A stretch of 64,000 nucleotides of DNA from Hydrogenovibrio crunogenus (GCF_004786015.1 NZ_CP032096.1:1054001-1118000), one strand, 5' to 3'. Positions 17,738 to 27,151 are shown, numbered from the stretch's first letter. Notes: generated by a model not told the origin, from the letters alone. Program-made: numbers and translations.

Positions 17738-19099
17738 TTAGATTGTAAATACAATCGTCGCTAATCCTAAGAAGACGAAGAAACCAAGAGAATCTGTTAC
17801 GGTCGTCAGCATTAATCCTGATGCTAAGGCAGGGTCGACTTTGATTTTGTTAAGAAACAAGGGAATTAAAGCGCCTGCAAATGCCGCTGCAACAAGGTTG
17901 ATTAGCATCGCAGCACCGAAAATAATCCCTAGCGCACTGTCTTGAAACCAAAACCAGGTGACAACACTGGTTAAGATGGCCCATAAAAGCCCATTAAAAC
18001 TTCCTACCGCCGTTTCCTTTAAAATCAGTTTATGACTATTTTTGGCACCTAGTTTTCCTGTCGCGATGGCTCGAATAACAATAGTGGCCGTTTGCGTGCC
18101 TGCTATTCCCCCCATGCTTGCGATAATTGGCATCAAAACGGCTAAAGCCACCACTTGTTCAATCGTCGCTTCAAAAAAACCGATTACAATAGATGCAAAA
18201 ATAGCGGTTAATAAATTGATCCCTAGCCAAAAAGAACGTCTTTTAGCGGAGCGAAGAGGCGGGGCAAACAAATCTTCTTCATCATCTAGACCGGCGCTGG
18301 CCATTTGAGCTCTTTCAGCTTCTTCTCGGATGATGTCGACAACATCATCAATGGTGATGCGTCCCAGTACAAAGTTATTTTCATCAACGACGGCAATCGA
18401 GATCAAGTCGTTTTTTTCAAAAATAGTGGCAACCTCTTTGTCTGGTACTAAAGCTTTAATAGCAAACCGTTTCGGGTCGACTAAGTCAGCGACAAGCGTT
18501 TCTTCATCATGCACCAGGAGCTCATTAAGCTTCAATGTCCCCTGATATTTCCCATCTCGATCTCTGACAATCAGATCAACCATGTCTTTCGGCAGAGAGC
18601 CTATTTTGCGTAGAAGACGGATGACTACTTCAAGTGTGACATCAGAGCGAACAGCGATGAAATCAGTACTCATTAATCCACCTGCAGTGTCTTCCGGATA
18701 AGATAATGCGGTTTGTACAGCACGGCGGTTTTGTTCCGGTAATTTAGCCAGTAAGCTGCTTTTTTCTTCATCTGGTAAAGATTGAATAATATCCGCGATA
18801 TCATCGGTTTCAAGCGCTTCTGTCAGTTGAATGATTTCGTGTTGATCGAGATGGCTTAATAAGTTGGCCCGAACTTCGTCATTGGTGTGCCCTAAGATTT
18901 CCCCTTGCGTATCAGAGGGGAGTAATCCCCATAATTGCGAACGTTCTTTCGGTGGTGTGGCTTCTAATATTTCGGCAACTTCTTCGGCAACAAGACCTTG
19001 TAAAAGTTGCTGAATGTAATCCGTGTTTTGTTCGCTAACGGCTTTGTGGAGTTGTTCGGTAATCTGAAGTTTGTCAATTGTATGATGAATTTGAGACAT
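17738..19099 (-). CDS. mgtE: MgtE magnesium transporter
   Basis: MgtE is a Mg2+-gated magnesium channel of the inner membrane. This 453-residue copy has the N-terminal superhelical domain (LQGLVAEEVAEILEATPPKERSQLW and repeats), a CBS pair (STDFIAVRSDVTLEVVIRLL; VPDKEVATIFEKNDLISIAVVDENNFVLGRITIDDVVD), a connecting helix, and five C-terminal helices with the pore motif PIIASMGGIAGTQ. ATG at 19097-19099 is preferred: a GAG lies eight bases upstream; alternatives are ATG at 19105 and TTG at 19117. Monocistronic. Confidence 0.93.
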   Translation of the reverse strand: MSQIHHTIDKLQITEQLHKAVSEQNTDYIQQLLQGLVAEEVAEILEATPPKERSQLWGLLPSDTQGEILGHTNDEVRANLLSHLDQHEIIQLTEALETDDIADIIQSLPDEEKSSLLAKLPEQNRRAVQTALSYPEDTAGGLMSTDFIAVRSDVTLEVVIRLLRKIGSLPKDMVDLIVRDRDGKYQGTLKLNELLVHDEETLVADLVDPKRFAIKALVPDKEVATIFEKNDLISIAVVDENNFVLGRITIDDVVDIIREEAERAQMASAGLDDEEDLFAPPLRSAKRRSFWLGINLLTAIFASIVIGFFEATIEQVVALAVLMPIIASMGGIAGTQTATIVIRAIATGKLGAKNSHKLILKETAVGSFNGLLWAILTSVVTWFWFQDSALGIIFGAAMLINLVAAAFAGALIPLFLNKIKVDPALASGLMLTTVTDSLGFFVFLGLATIVFTI

Positions 19100-19223
19100 G
19101 GGCATTTCTCGAAACAATTAGGTTGTTATGTTTTAGTCTGATTATGCCTTGAAAAGGGTGTAACGCAACTAAAATTTTACGATTTGTATTTTAACGGTCA
19201 CTCTTTTTCTTTACAGACAGACG

Positions 19224-19253
19224 TAAAAAAAGGGCTTTAAAAGCCCTTTTTTT
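19224..19253 (-). terminator. Bidirectional terminator after hpf
   Basis: AAAAAAAGGGCTTTTAAAAGCCC-type palindrome with A tract on one side and T tract on the other. It can end the hpf transcript on the minus strand. Confidence 0.85.
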
Positions 19254-19265
19254 GAAGAGTGAGGT

Positions 19266-19601
19266 TTAAGCTTCTTCTTCAGTGGTCATGTTTTTAACAC
19301 CACCAGACTTTTGGTGATGACTGCCGATTTTTTCTTTATGTTTGATGATTTGACGGTCTAGCTTGTCAATAAGAGCATCAATAGAAGCGTACATGTCATC
19401 ACATGTATGCTCTGCAAATAAATCTTTTCCAGAGGCGTGAACGGTTGCTTCCGCTTTTTGTTGTTGTTTTTCGACGGTTAAAATAACATGAGCATTCGTC
19501 ACGTGATCAAAGTGTCTGGTTAATTTTTGCATTTTTTCAGTTACATAGTCACGAAGTGCATCTGTAATTTCGATGTGATGGCCTGTAATATTGATTTGCA
19601 T
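19266..19601 (-). CDS. hpf: Ribosome hibernation promoting factor
   Basis: A 111-residue protein starting MQINITGHHIEITDALRDYVTEKMQKL, the HPF/RaiA fold that binds the 30S decoding region and silences ribosomes in stationary phase. It is a somewhat long HPF with a basic and Thr/Glu tail (KSGGVKNMTTEEEA) but lacks the long-form dimerisation domain. The ATG at 19601 is preceded by a clear SD (AAGGAGCG); a longer frame extending to 19676 has no such signal. In many relatives rpoN lies between lptB and hpf; here it does not. Confidence 0.93.
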   Translation of the reverse strand: MQINITGHHIEITDALRDYVTEKMQKLTRHFDHVTNAHVILTVEKQQQKAEATVHASGKDLFAEHTCDDMYASIDALIDKLDRQIIKHKEKIGSHHQKSGGVKNMTTEEEA

Positions 19602-19755
19602 AGTATCGCTCCTTAATCTTATTTTTGCTGCGATTTTACAGGGAAGCTTAAAAGAAAATCTAAGCTTGTTTTTCAATTTCAGTATAGCATACAGTCAAGA
19701 AAGTAAAAGGCGTTTTCAGGTTAATTAAAAGTTTTGTAAGAGTTGCCGTGTTTCT

Positions 19756-20478
19756 CTAATGAAAGTTTTCACCTAGGTAAACTCGCTTAACATCGGCATT
19801 GCTCAGAATTTCGTGCGGTGCGCCCTGTGCGAGAATGGTTCCTGCATGAAGAATGTAAGCCTGATCACAAACCCCAAGGGTTTCTCGGACATTATGGTCA
19901 GTGATTAAAACGCCAATGCCTTTCATTTTTAAATGCAAAATAATGTTTTGAATGTCTTTGACCGAAATCGGATCTACCCCTGCAAAAGGCTCATCTAATA
20001 AGATGAAATCAGGTTCCATAGCTAAGGCTCGCGCTATCTCAACGCGACGTCTTTCTCCACCGGATAGTGCCTGCCCTAATTGTGTGGTGATGTGACCAAT
20101 CTGCAGATCATCAATCAATTCTTCATAATGTTGTTTTTTTTGATCTAGCGTCAGTTCAGGGCGCATTTCAAGAATGGCCATAATATTCTGCTCAACAGTC
20201 AGTTTTCGAAAAACAGACGCTTCCTGGGGGAGATATCCAATACCTAATTTTGCCCTTTGATCGATCGAAAGGTTGCTGATCTCTTGGTTGTTAAGGAATA
20301 TTTCTCCCGCATCATTTGGGACGAGTCCTGTCATCATGTAAAAGGTGGTTGTTTTTCCTGCGCCATTCGGTCCAAGCAGCCCAACAACTTGACCGCTTTC
20401 AACATCTAGGTCGACGGAGCTGACAACGCGACGACGTTTATAGCTTTTGGCGATTTTCCGTGCATAAAAATGAGCCAT
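19756..20478 (-). CDS. lptB: LPS transport ATPase LptB
   Basis: The 240-residue cytoplasmic ATPase of the LptB2FG exporter: Walker [11 protein letters not shown]-loop [13 protein letters not shown], signature [15 protein letters not shown], Walker [14 protein letters not shown], and switch His in [11 protein letters not shown]. The start codon follows directly on the lptA stop, so lptC-lptA-lptB are one operon with kdsC upstream. Confidence 0.97.
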   Translation of the reverse strand: MAHFYARKIAKSYKRRRVVSSVDLDVESGQVVGLLGPNGAGKTTTFYMMTGLVPNDAGEIFLNNQEISNLSIDQRAKLGIGYLPQEASVFRKLTVEQNIMAILEMRPELTLDQKKQHYEELIDDLQIGHITTQLGQALSGGERRRVEIARALAMEPDFILLDEPFAGVDPISVKDIQNIILHLKMKGIGVLITDHNVRETLGVCDQAYILHAGTILAQGAPHEILSNADVKRVYLGENFH

Positions 20479-21030
20479 TTATGGTTGTGACTCCGACTGT
20501 TTTTGAGTTGTATTTGATTCTTCGGGTTCAAAAATAACGGTGATACGTTTCTTTTCTACCTTGTTCCCTTTGGCAGAAAGGGTTTTGTCGTTCAGGTTAT
20601 AAAGTATTTCAGGGCCGGAAATGCTGTTTTTACCTTCCTGGTTGACGAAGGCATTACCTTCAAGCAACACAGTACGATTTTCTGCATGGTAGGTGATGGT
20701 GTCTGCTCGACCATCAACCCAGTTTTGTTCTTCCGGTAAAAAGCGTTTAAAAGTGGCAGGTTGCCCAATCACTATTGCTTTTATCACTTTTCTGTTTGGG
20801 TGGAAAATGGTGACTTTGTCGCCATGAATGACCGTTGTGCCTTGGGTAATGATGACTCGGCCACTGTAAATGCTTTGACCCTTTTGGTCTTGAGAAATAA
20901 GACTGTCCGCTTTAATTTCAATGGGTAAGGATTCTTCATTGGTATTTGGTGTTGACTCGGCACTATTGACCTGAGTGCTTATAGCGGTAAGCAGTAAGAA
21001 AAAGCTGGTGAGTAAAGTTTTATGGGACAT
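20479..21030 (-). CDS. lptA: Periplasmic LPS bridge protein LptA
   Basis: LptA polymerises into the periplasmic bridge that carries lipopolysaccharide from LptC to LptD. A signal peptide (MSHKTLLTSFFLLLTAISTQVNS) is followed by the OstA-like jelly roll: PIEIKADSLISQDQKGQSIYSGRVIITQG, GRADTITYHAENRTVLLEGNAFVNQEG. Length of 183 residues is normal. It abuts lptB and lies 42 bases after lptC. Confidence 0.94.
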   Translation of the reverse strand: MSHKTLLTSFFLLLTAISTQVNSAESTPNTNEESLPIEIKADSLISQDQKGQSIYSGRVIITQGTTVIHGDKVTIFHPNRKVIKAIVIGQPATFKRFLPEEQNWVDGRADTITYHAENRTVLLEGNAFVNQEGKNSISGPEILYNLNDKTLSAKGNKVEKKRITVIFEPEESNTTQKQSESQP

Positions 21031-21072
21031 GGCGTTTTTTCTGCTTTTAATTAAGTTTATCGTTAATGATGT

Positions 21073-21657
21073 TTATTTGTCTTCTGTTTTTTGAGGTTGG
21101 TAAACCGTTTTTACGTCAGATAGAAAACGGTATTTTCCTGAAGTCATATTGGCTTTAAAGCCAATGCCGCTAATCATTAAACCGGGCTCAATTATTTCTG
21201 TGTACACTTTGCTCGTTAATGTTTCTGACAAAGTATTATAAGAAATCTGTTCAGATTTTAATGTTTTATTTTCGGAAGGGGATTGTTTTTCAACCATGTG
21301 GATAACGACATCGCCATTGAAGTGAACGATTTGGTCATTTACAGACTGTCCTTGCAAGCTCTTGATTGTAAACGCACTGGTCTCTTTGTCTTGGATGATG
21401 TAAGGGTTTTTAAAACGGCTTTGTTTTGTTTTGTTTTGATAAAAAACTTCATCAGAATAAATAATGGTTTGTTTGGTATTGGGAGTCAGCTTTGGAATTT
21501 GCCAGCTGGTAGATTCAAAGATTTGCCAACTGTGGGTCAGAGACAGAGGCTTCGATTGGACGGAAGAGGCATCTCTATTGATGGATTGTTTGAATGCGAT
21601 GGTTAAAACAACCAGTGCCGCTACAAATAATAAAATGACGGAAAGTTTTTTTGACAT
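21073..21657 (-). CDS. lptC: LPS export anchor LptC
   Basis: A bitopic inner-membrane protein (194 residues) with a single N-terminal helix (LSVILLFVAALVVLTIAF) and a periplasmic jelly-roll domain that takes LPS from LptBFG. Sequence conservation in LptC is low; the call rests on the membrane anchor, the SLQGQSVNDQIVHFNGDVVIHM and LTSKVYTEIIEPGLMISGIGFKANM segments and its position between kdsC and lptA. Confidence 0.9.
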   Translation of the reverse strand: MSKKLSVILLFVAALVVLTIAFKQSINRDASSVQSKPLSLTHSWQIFESTSWQIPKLTPNTKQTIIYSDEVFYQNKTKQSRFKNPYIIQDKETSAFTIKSLQGQSVNDQIVHFNGDVVIHMVEKQSPSENKTLKSEQISYNTLSETLTSKVYTEIIEPGLMISGIGFKANMTSGKYRFLSDVKTVYQPQKTEDK

Positions 21658-21745
21658 GACAGCCTGATATTCGTGTTTTTTGCTGTCTGCGGCAATCGCT
21701 GCAAAGCATTAAAACACGCTGATTTACGTAATGGGTAAGATTGTA

Positions 21746-22288
21746 TCAGACTTCTTTACGTAAATAAAAATCCATGTGAGCTTGCCACAGATCCTGAGAT
21801 TTAAGAATCAGTTCGCAAATTTCGCGCACGCATCCCTGTCCACCTTTAAATTTCGAAATATAGTCCACGCGTGGTTTAACTTCATGGTCTGCATCCAAAG
21901 GACATACAGATAGACCAACACGGGTTAATATCGGAAGGTCTAAGATGTCATCTCCGATGTAGGCAATTTCGTTAAAGTGTAAACCGAGTTTTTCGACCAG
22001 GTTTAAAAAGGTTGGCAGCTTGTCTGGAACCCCTTGATATAAATGCTTGACCTTTAAATCCTGCATTCTTTTTTCAGTTAATGGAGATTTACGTCCAGTT
22101 ATGATACCGATTTCAATCCCGCTTTTTTGTAGCATGACCATGCCATGACCATCACGGGTAAAGAAAGCTTTATACTCCAGTCCATCATCACCATAAATCA
22201 GTTTATTGTCAGAAAGGACGCCATCGATATCTAGAATCAGCAGTTTGATCTTCGATGCTTTATCGATTAAGTGTTGTTCAATAGACAT
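21746..22288 (-). CDS. kdsC: KDO 8-phosphate phosphatase
   Basis: A 180-residue HAD-superfamily phosphatase that removes phosphate from KDO 8-phosphate. The HAD motifs are clear: LLILDIDGVLSDN (nucleophile Asp), IITGRKS, and IGDDILDLPIL. KdsC has no cap domain and works as a tetramer, consistent with the short length. kdsD, usually next to it, is absent here. It lies 12 bases after yrbG. Confidence 0.94.
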   Translation of the reverse strand: MSIEQHLIDKASKIKLLILDIDGVLSDNKLIYGDDGLEYKAFFTRDGHGMVMLQKSGIEIGIITGRKSPLTEKRMQDLKVKHLYQGVPDKLPTFLNLVEKLGLHFNEIAYIGDDILDLPILTRVGLSVCPLDADHEVKPRVDYISKFKGGQGCVREICELILKSQDLWQAHMDFYLRKEV

Positions 22289-22300
22289 GTTTGAATTCCT

Positions 22301-23290
22301 TTAGCCTGCGACGCTTCTGAAGTAAAGTAATAGCATATAACCAATGAAGCTGATTAACAGAATGTAGCCTTCTGTTTTGGTAATTACCGCTTTGCCTTTT
22401 CTAGGGAGTGCTACTAATAGCATAGCCAGTGTTAAGGCAAGCATAATAGGATAGTCGAGTAATAAAGTCGCATTGTCAATAACCGAAGGAGCAATCAATG
22501 CAGGCATTGACATAACGGCTAATAAATTAAATAGGTTTGAACCTAGAATATTCCCGATCATTAGATCGGCCTCGCCTTTTTTAGCTGCTGTAATAGCGGC
22601 TGCAAGTTCTGGTAAACTTGTTCCAATCGCAACAATGGTTAGACCAATAATCATTTCAGGAACATGAAAGAAGTGCGCAATTTCAACCGCACCCCAAACC
22701 ATCATCTTGGCACTGATCATTAATATGACCAGCCCTAAGATAAGAAAGCTTAACGCTTTTTGGTTGCTTAATTTGGGAAGGTCTTCAAGTTCTTCGATGG
22801 TTTCTTCTGCTAGAGGGTCATTCGGATTGATGTTTTTATTTGCTCGGATCATCCAGGTCATTACGATTAACAGTAAGGCCAGTAGAATGATGCCGTCTGT
22901 GAAATCTAAATCCTGATCCAACATCAGCAAAATACCCACTAAAGAGATGGCGAGTAAGATTGGGAATTCGCGCTTAAGAAGTGAAGACTTGATCACTACG
23001 GGAGAGATGATTGCTGTAACCCCGAGCACTAAACCAATATTAGCAATGTTTGATCCCACCACGTTCCCAATTGCTAACCCGGGGCTGTCATCGATAGAGG
23101 CCAATATCGCCACTAAAATTTCCGGAGCGGAGGTACCAAACCCTAAGACGACAACGCCAATAATGAGCGGTGAAATGTTCATGTGAATCGCCGTGCTGGC
23201 AGCACCTTCAATGAAGATGTCAGAGCTCCAAACCAAGAGGGCTAAACCTACGAATAAAACAATTAGTGGTAGAATGAGGCTACTTGTCAT
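22301..23290 (-). CDS. yrbG: Calcium/sodium antiporter, YrbG type
   Basis: A CaCA-family cation antiporter of 329 residues with two inverted repeats. The alpha-motifs are GFGTSAPEILVAILASIDD...GNVVGSNIANIGLVLG in the first half and AIGTSLPELAAAITAAKKGEADLMIGNILGSNLFNLL in the second, each with the ion-binding acidic residue. About ten helices. ATG at 23290 is chosen because the upstream extension (to 23416) is polar, atypical and overlaps the divergent gene at 23400. First gene of the kdsC-lpt operon. Confidence 0.92.
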   Translation of the reverse strand: MTSSLILPLIVLFVGLALLVWSSDIFIEGAASTAIHMNISPLIIGVVVLGFGTSAPEILVAILASIDDSPGLAIGNVVGSNIANIGLVLGVTAIISPVVIKSSLLKREFPILLAISLVGILLMLDQDLDFTDGIILLALLLIVMTWMIRANKNINPNDPLAEETIEELEDLPKLSNQKALSFLILGLVILMISAKMMVWGAVEIAHFFHVPEMIIGLTIVAIGTSLPELAAAITAAKKGEADLMIGNILGSNLFNLLAVMSMPALIAPSVIDNATLLLDYPIMLALTLAMLLVALPRKGKAVITKTEGYILLISFIGYMLLLYFRSVAG

Positions 23291-23399
23291 GTAATGTCTT
23301 TTGCTTGTTTTTCTTTTCAAGTTGAAAAATATAAAGCCAACATTATATGTTTTTTTATAATGAAAATAAATAAAGTTTATAAAGCGCAAGGAAGTAAAC

Positions 23400-24005
23400 G
23401 TGGACAACTTAATCATCGGTACACAAGGCTGGGAGTCCGAAAGCTGGTTAGACTCTTTTTATCAGGAAGATATGCCTGAAGATTGGCGGCTTGATTATTA
23501 CAGTAATTTTTTTGAGTGTGTATTAGTTGAAGAATCTGTGTGGCGGTCATGGTCAGAAGAAATGCTGGAAGAATTGGCTGATATGCTTGAAGGAGAATCT
23601 TTTTGGTTTTACCTAGAGGTTGTGAGTGAGTTTAACGAACAAAGCGTTCATCAACTTCAAAAAATAAAGCAGATTTTACAAGACCAGGCATCGGGTATTA
23701 TTTTGAAAAACATCAATCAAGAGCTTCCTGAAAACCTTAAAGGGTATACCGTAACACTGGTTTCGAAAACCGCTAAGAAAAGCGGATGGTGCTGGGAATA
23801 TGAGGGAGTCTATGTCTCGGGTGAGCCAGTAGGGTTTGTTGAAAAGTTAAATGCCGATGGAAAAGTTCAGTCAAGCATGTTGAAGCAGTTTATGCAATCT
23901 TTACCAAATGAGCTAAATGGTGCGCCTTTTTTTGTCGGTGGAGAAAAGATTGATATAGACCAAGTGAAAAACTTAAAAATTGTCGGTGAAATTATGGGCT
24001 ATTAG
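23400..24005 (+). CDS. DUF72-like N-terminus with divergent remainder; unknown function
   Basis: A 201-residue protein started by GTG with a good SD (AAGGA). The first 50 residues (IGTQGWESESWLDSFYQEDM, then YYSNFFECVLVE) resemble the opening of DUF72 (YecE-type TIM barrel) proteins. The rest does not continue the barrel, and the length is shorter than the usual 240 or more. It may be a degenerate or repurposed DUF72 protein. It is acidic, soluble and has no signal peptide. It sits between yrbG (divergent) and mlaF, where many genomes have nothing. Confidence 0.7.
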   Translation: MDNLIIGTQGWESESWLDSFYQEDMPEDWRLDYYSNFFECVLVEESVWRSWSEEMLEELADMLEGESFWFYLEVVSEFNEQSVHQLQKIKQILQDQASGIILKNINQELPENLKGYTVTLVSKTAKKSGWCWEYEGVYVSGEPVGFVEKLNADGKVQSSMLKQFMQSLPNELNGAPFFVGGEKIDIDQVKNLKIVGEIMGY

Positions 24006-24101
24006 GTTTATTGTCTTTGGGTTTAAATAAAAGTTTGTTAATATCTTTTCCTTAACTTTTTAGAAAGTGGCTTAAATAATTAAAGTTGTGCTTTGAAACA
24101 T

Positions 24102-24899
24102 ATGTCAGTTGAATCGATAATCGAAATAAAAAATTTAAGTTTTTCTCGTGGTGATCGCAAAATCTTTGAGGATCTTTCGTTGAATATCCCGGCGGGAAAA
24201 GTGACGGCGATTATGGGGCCAAGCGGTACTGGGAAAACAACGTTATTAAAACTGATAGCAGGGCAGTTGCAGCCTGATAGTGGACAAGTGTTGGTAAACG
24301 GGGAAGATGTTCATCAGTTAAGAAGAAAAAAATTGTATGAACTGCGTCGAAAAATGGGCATGCTTTTTCAAAGTGGTGCTTTATTAACAGATTTAAATGT
24401 CTTTGATAATGTGGCCTTTCCGGTTCGCGAACATACAAAGCTTCCGGAAGAAATTATTCGTCCTTTGGTGTTGATGAAACTACAAGCTGTTGGATTAAGA
24501 GGTGCGCAGGCATTAAAAGTTTCAGAATTGTCTGGTGGCATGGCTCGACGGGTTGCCTTGGCAAGAGCCATTGCATTGGATCCTGACATGATTTTTTATG
24601 ACGAGCCTTTTGTTGGACAGGATCCGATTACGATGGGAGTGTTGATTGAGCTCATACGCAAACTAAATGACAGCCTTAATTTAACCAGCGTGGCGGTGTC
24701 ACATGATGTGAATGAAGTATTATCCATCGCAGACTACGCCTGTGTTCTGTCAGAAGGAAGGATTATTGCTGAAGGCACGGCTGAATCCTTACTGGAGTCT
24801 TCTTCGGACTATGTTCAGCAGTTTTTGAAAGGCTTGCCCGATGGCCCTGTTCCCTTTGATTACCCAACCAAACCTTACTTACAGGATTTAAGCTTATGA
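24102..24899 (+). CDS. mlaF: Phospholipid transport ATPase MlaF
   Basis: The ATPase of the MlaFEDB complex that moves phospholipids between the outer and inner membranes. Walker A GPSGTGKTT, signature ELSGGMARRVALARAI, Walker B MIFYDEPFVGQDP and the switch SVAVSHDVNE are present, with the MlaF-specific MLFQSGALLTDLNVFDNVAFP. ATG at 24102 chosen over a TTG three codons upstream. The last four bases overlap mlaE (ATGA). Confidence 0.95.
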   Translation: MSVESIIEIKNLSFSRGDRKIFEDLSLNIPAGKVTAIMGPSGTGKTTLLKLIAGQLQPDSGQVLVNGEDVHQLRRKKLYELRRKMGMLFQSGALLTDLNVFDNVAFPVREHTKLPEEIIRPLVLMKLQAVGLRGAQALKVSELSGGMARRVALARAIALDPDMIFYDEPFVGQDPITMGVLIELIRKLNDSLNLTSVAVSHDVNEVLSIADYACVLSEGRIIAEGTAESLLESSSDYVQQFLKGLPDGPVPFDYPTKPYLQDLSL

Positions 24900-25681
24900 A
24901 TCCGTTGTTTCGATTACTGATCAGCCTGGGTGAATCAGCTTTAAGGATATTTACCAGTTTTGGACGGGGTGCTATCTTTATTTTATCGTTATTACCCGCA
25001 CTGCCTTATTCCATTTTGAGATTAGATTTACTGGTTAAACAAGTCTATTTTTCAGGCGTATTGTCTTTGCCAATCATTTTGACGGCAGGCCTGTTTGTCG
25101 GTATGGTCTTAAGTTTACAGGGTTATAACGTGTTGGTTGATTATAACTCTGAAGAGGCGGTTGGCACGATGACCGCTTTGTCTTTATTGAGAGAGTTGGG
25201 GCCTGTGGTGGCTGCTTTATTGTTTGCAGGTCGCGCCGGCTCGGCATTAACCGCTGAAATTGGGTTGATGCGGTCAACAGAGCAGTTGTCAGCCTTAGAA
25301 ATGATGGCGGTCGATCCGTTAAAATTTGTATTTTCGCCACGTTTTACAGCGGCTTTAATTGTACTGCCAATGCTGTCACTAATGTTTATTGCCATGGGGA
25401 TTTTGGGTGGTTACATTGTCGGTGTTGGTTGGCTTGGCGTCGATGAAGGCGCTTTTTGGACTCAAATGAATGAACACGTTGACTGGAATGAAGATGTGCT
25501 GAATGGCATTATTAAATCAATTGCATTTGCAGTTTTGATTGCTATCGTTGCTTTATTTCAAGGGTATGATGCTATTCCAACGTCAGAAGGGGTCAGTCGG
25601 GCAACCACTCGCACGGTTGTTCATTCTTCATTAGGAGTGTTAGGGCTGGACTTTATCTTGACAGCGATCATGTTTCACTAA
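24896..25681 (+). CDS. mlaE: Phospholipid transport permease MlaE
   Basis: A 261-residue permease with the MlaE/YrbE fold: GLFVGMVLSLQGYNVLVDY, then LRELGPVVAALLFAGRAGSALTAEIGLMRSTEQLSALEMMAVDP, the highly conserved central block, and four to five further helices. It pairs with MlaF, overlapping its stop codon by four bases. MlaD follows after 46 bases. Confidence 0.95.
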   Translation: MNPLFRLLISLGESALRIFTSFGRGAIFILSLLPALPYSILRLDLLVKQVYFSGVLSLPIILTAGLFVGMVLSLQGYNVLVDYNSEEAVGTMTALSLLRELGPVVAALLFAGRAGSALTAEIGLMRSTEQLSALEMMAVDPLKFVFSPRFTAALIVLPMLSLMFIAMGILGGYIVGVGWLGVDEGAFWTQMNEHVDWNEDVLNGIIKSIAFAVLIAIVALFQGYDAIPTSEGVSRATTRTVVHSSLGVLGLDFILTAIMFH

Positions 25682-25727
25682 ATAAATAGATTTAACAACA
25701 GAGCAACAAATTTTTAGGATAAAAAGA

Positions 25728-26204
25728 ATGACTCGACGAAAAATAATTGAAATTTGGGTAGGCGTTTTTGTCTTGCTGGCAATGATTTCTTTGATCATGA
25801 TTGCCTTAAAAGTCAGTAACTTTCAAGGTCTTCAAGAAAAGCCGACTTACCAAATTAATGCCTTGTTCAGTAATATCGGTGGTTTAAAAGTGCGCTCTCC
25901 CGTTAAAATCAGTGGTGTTGTCGTGGGGCGGGTCAGTGATATTTCGGTTGATAAGACGACATATCAAGCACGCGTAAAGATGCAAATTTACAAGGATTAT
26001 GATGAGCTTCCTTTAGATACATCAGCGTCTATATTAACGTCGGGCTTGCTTGGAGATCAGTATATTGGCTTGGAACCCGGAGCGGATGATGTGTATTTAA
26101 GAGAGGGTGACCAGCTCGACTTGGTTCAGCCAGCTTTGGTCTTGGAAGAGTTGATCGGGCAGTTTTTAACCAAATTTGCAGACAGTGGAGACAGTTCAAA
26201 ATGA
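25728..26204 (+). CDS. mlaD: Phospholipid transport substrate-binding protein MlaD
   Basis: A 158-residue protein with one N-terminal helix (EIWVGVFVLLAMISLIMIALKV) and an MCE domain (YQINALFSNIGGLKVRSPVKISGVVVGRVSDISVD; TSGLLGDQYIGLEPG), which forms the hexameric periplasmic ring of the Mla complex. Length is typical. Overlaps mlaC by four bases. Confidence 0.95.
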   Translation: MTRRKIIEIWVGVFVLLAMISLIMIALKVSNFQGLQEKPTYQINALFSNIGGLKVRSPVKISGVVVGRVSDISVDKTTYQARVKMQIYKDYDELPLDTSASILTSGLLGDQYIGLEPGADDVYLREGDQLDLVQPALVLEELIGQFLTKFADSGDSSK

Positions 26205-26845
26205 ATTATTTTAAACCCTTTTTGTTAATGCTCTCACTTTTAGGGTTTAGCGGTGGTGTTGCTTGTGCTCAACCTATTTCACAAGACAACCCTGAAACGC
26301 TTGTTAAGGAGCTTTCAGAAACAGTTGTATCCGAAGTTGATGCTCGACGAGAAGAACTGGAAGCAGACCCTCAAAAGATTAAAGCTTTTGCAGATGAATT
26401 TGTTCTACCCTACGTTGACACCCCCAAAATGGCGCGTTATGTAATGGGGCGTTATTGGAGAACCGCAACGAAAGCTCAGCAAGAAGCATTTGTTGATGCC
26501 TTTACGAACACGTTGTTACGGTCATACTCTAAAAGTATCCTAAAGTTAAAAGTCACCAGTATTGTGGTTGAAAAAATGATTGAAACACGCGAAGGGCGTG
26601 CATCTGTCAAAACTGAAGTCACACAAGCCGATGGTAATAAGTCGACCGTGGTTTACCGGGCTTATTGGAACAAGAAAAAGCAAAAGTGGTTTTTATACGA
26701 TGTTTCTATTGAAGGAATTAGCATGTTGTTGAACTATCGAAAATCTTTCGCATCGGAATTTCAAAAATCAGGTATTGATGACGTGATTAAAGGGTTGGTC
26801 ATCAAAAATAATGAATCAAAATTGGTTGAGCCAGAAGAGAGCTAA
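26201..26845 (+). CDS. mlaC: Periplasmic phospholipid carrier MlaC
   Basis: A 214-residue Tol-Tol-Ttg2 family protein with a signal peptide ending ACAQ. The conserved FADEFVLPYVDTPKMARYVMGRYWRTATKAQQEAFVDAF block and the ISMLLNYRKSFASEF C-terminal block are MlaC hallmarks. It shuttles lipid between MlaA-porin and MlaFEDB. Its ATG overlaps the mlaD stop codon. Confidence 0.94.
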   Translation: MNYFKPFLLMLSLLGFSGGVACAQPISQDNPETLVKELSETVVSEVDARREELEADPQKIKAFADEFVLPYVDTPKMARYVMGRYWRTATKAQQEAFVDAFTNTLLRSYSKSILKLKVTSIVVEKMIETREGRASVKTEVTQADGNKSTVVYRAYWNKKKQKWFLYDVSIEGISMLLNYRKSFASEFQKSGIDDVIKGLVIKNNESKLVEPEES

Positions 26846-26848
26846 GCA

Positions 26849-27151
26849 ATGATGGTTGTTAATGTGTCAAAGGAAACAGTCGCGATTGTTGAAGAGAATC
26901 TGATTAAGCTTTCAGGACACATCAATATGGATGCGGTTTCCAACTTTTATGCGCAAGGTATTAAAAGCTTGATGACCCCGATAGAGGTGGTTGACTGTTC
27001 GAAAGTGAAAGAAGCCGATTCTTCCTGCTTGGCATTATTGCTGTATTTTCAATCACTAATTGATCACCCTTTAAAGGTGTTGTCGTTACCTGATGACCTG
27101 AAAGTACTCGTCAATCTGTATAACTTGGATGATGTTTTTCATTTTTCTTAA
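26849..27151 (+). CDS. mlaB: STAS-domain protein MlaB
   Basis: A 100-residue STAS domain protein that binds MlaF and stabilises the transporter. The STAS core is seen in NLIKLSGHINMDAVSNFY and VEVVDCSKVKEADSSCLALLLYFQS. It follows mlaC by three bases and completes the mlaFEDCB order seen in many gammaproteobacteria. Confidence 0.88.
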   Translation: MMVVNVSKETVAIVEENLIKLSGHINMDAVSNFYAQGIKSLMTPIEVVDCSKVKEADSSCLALLLYFQSLIDHPLKVLSLPDDLKVLVNLYNLDDVFHFS

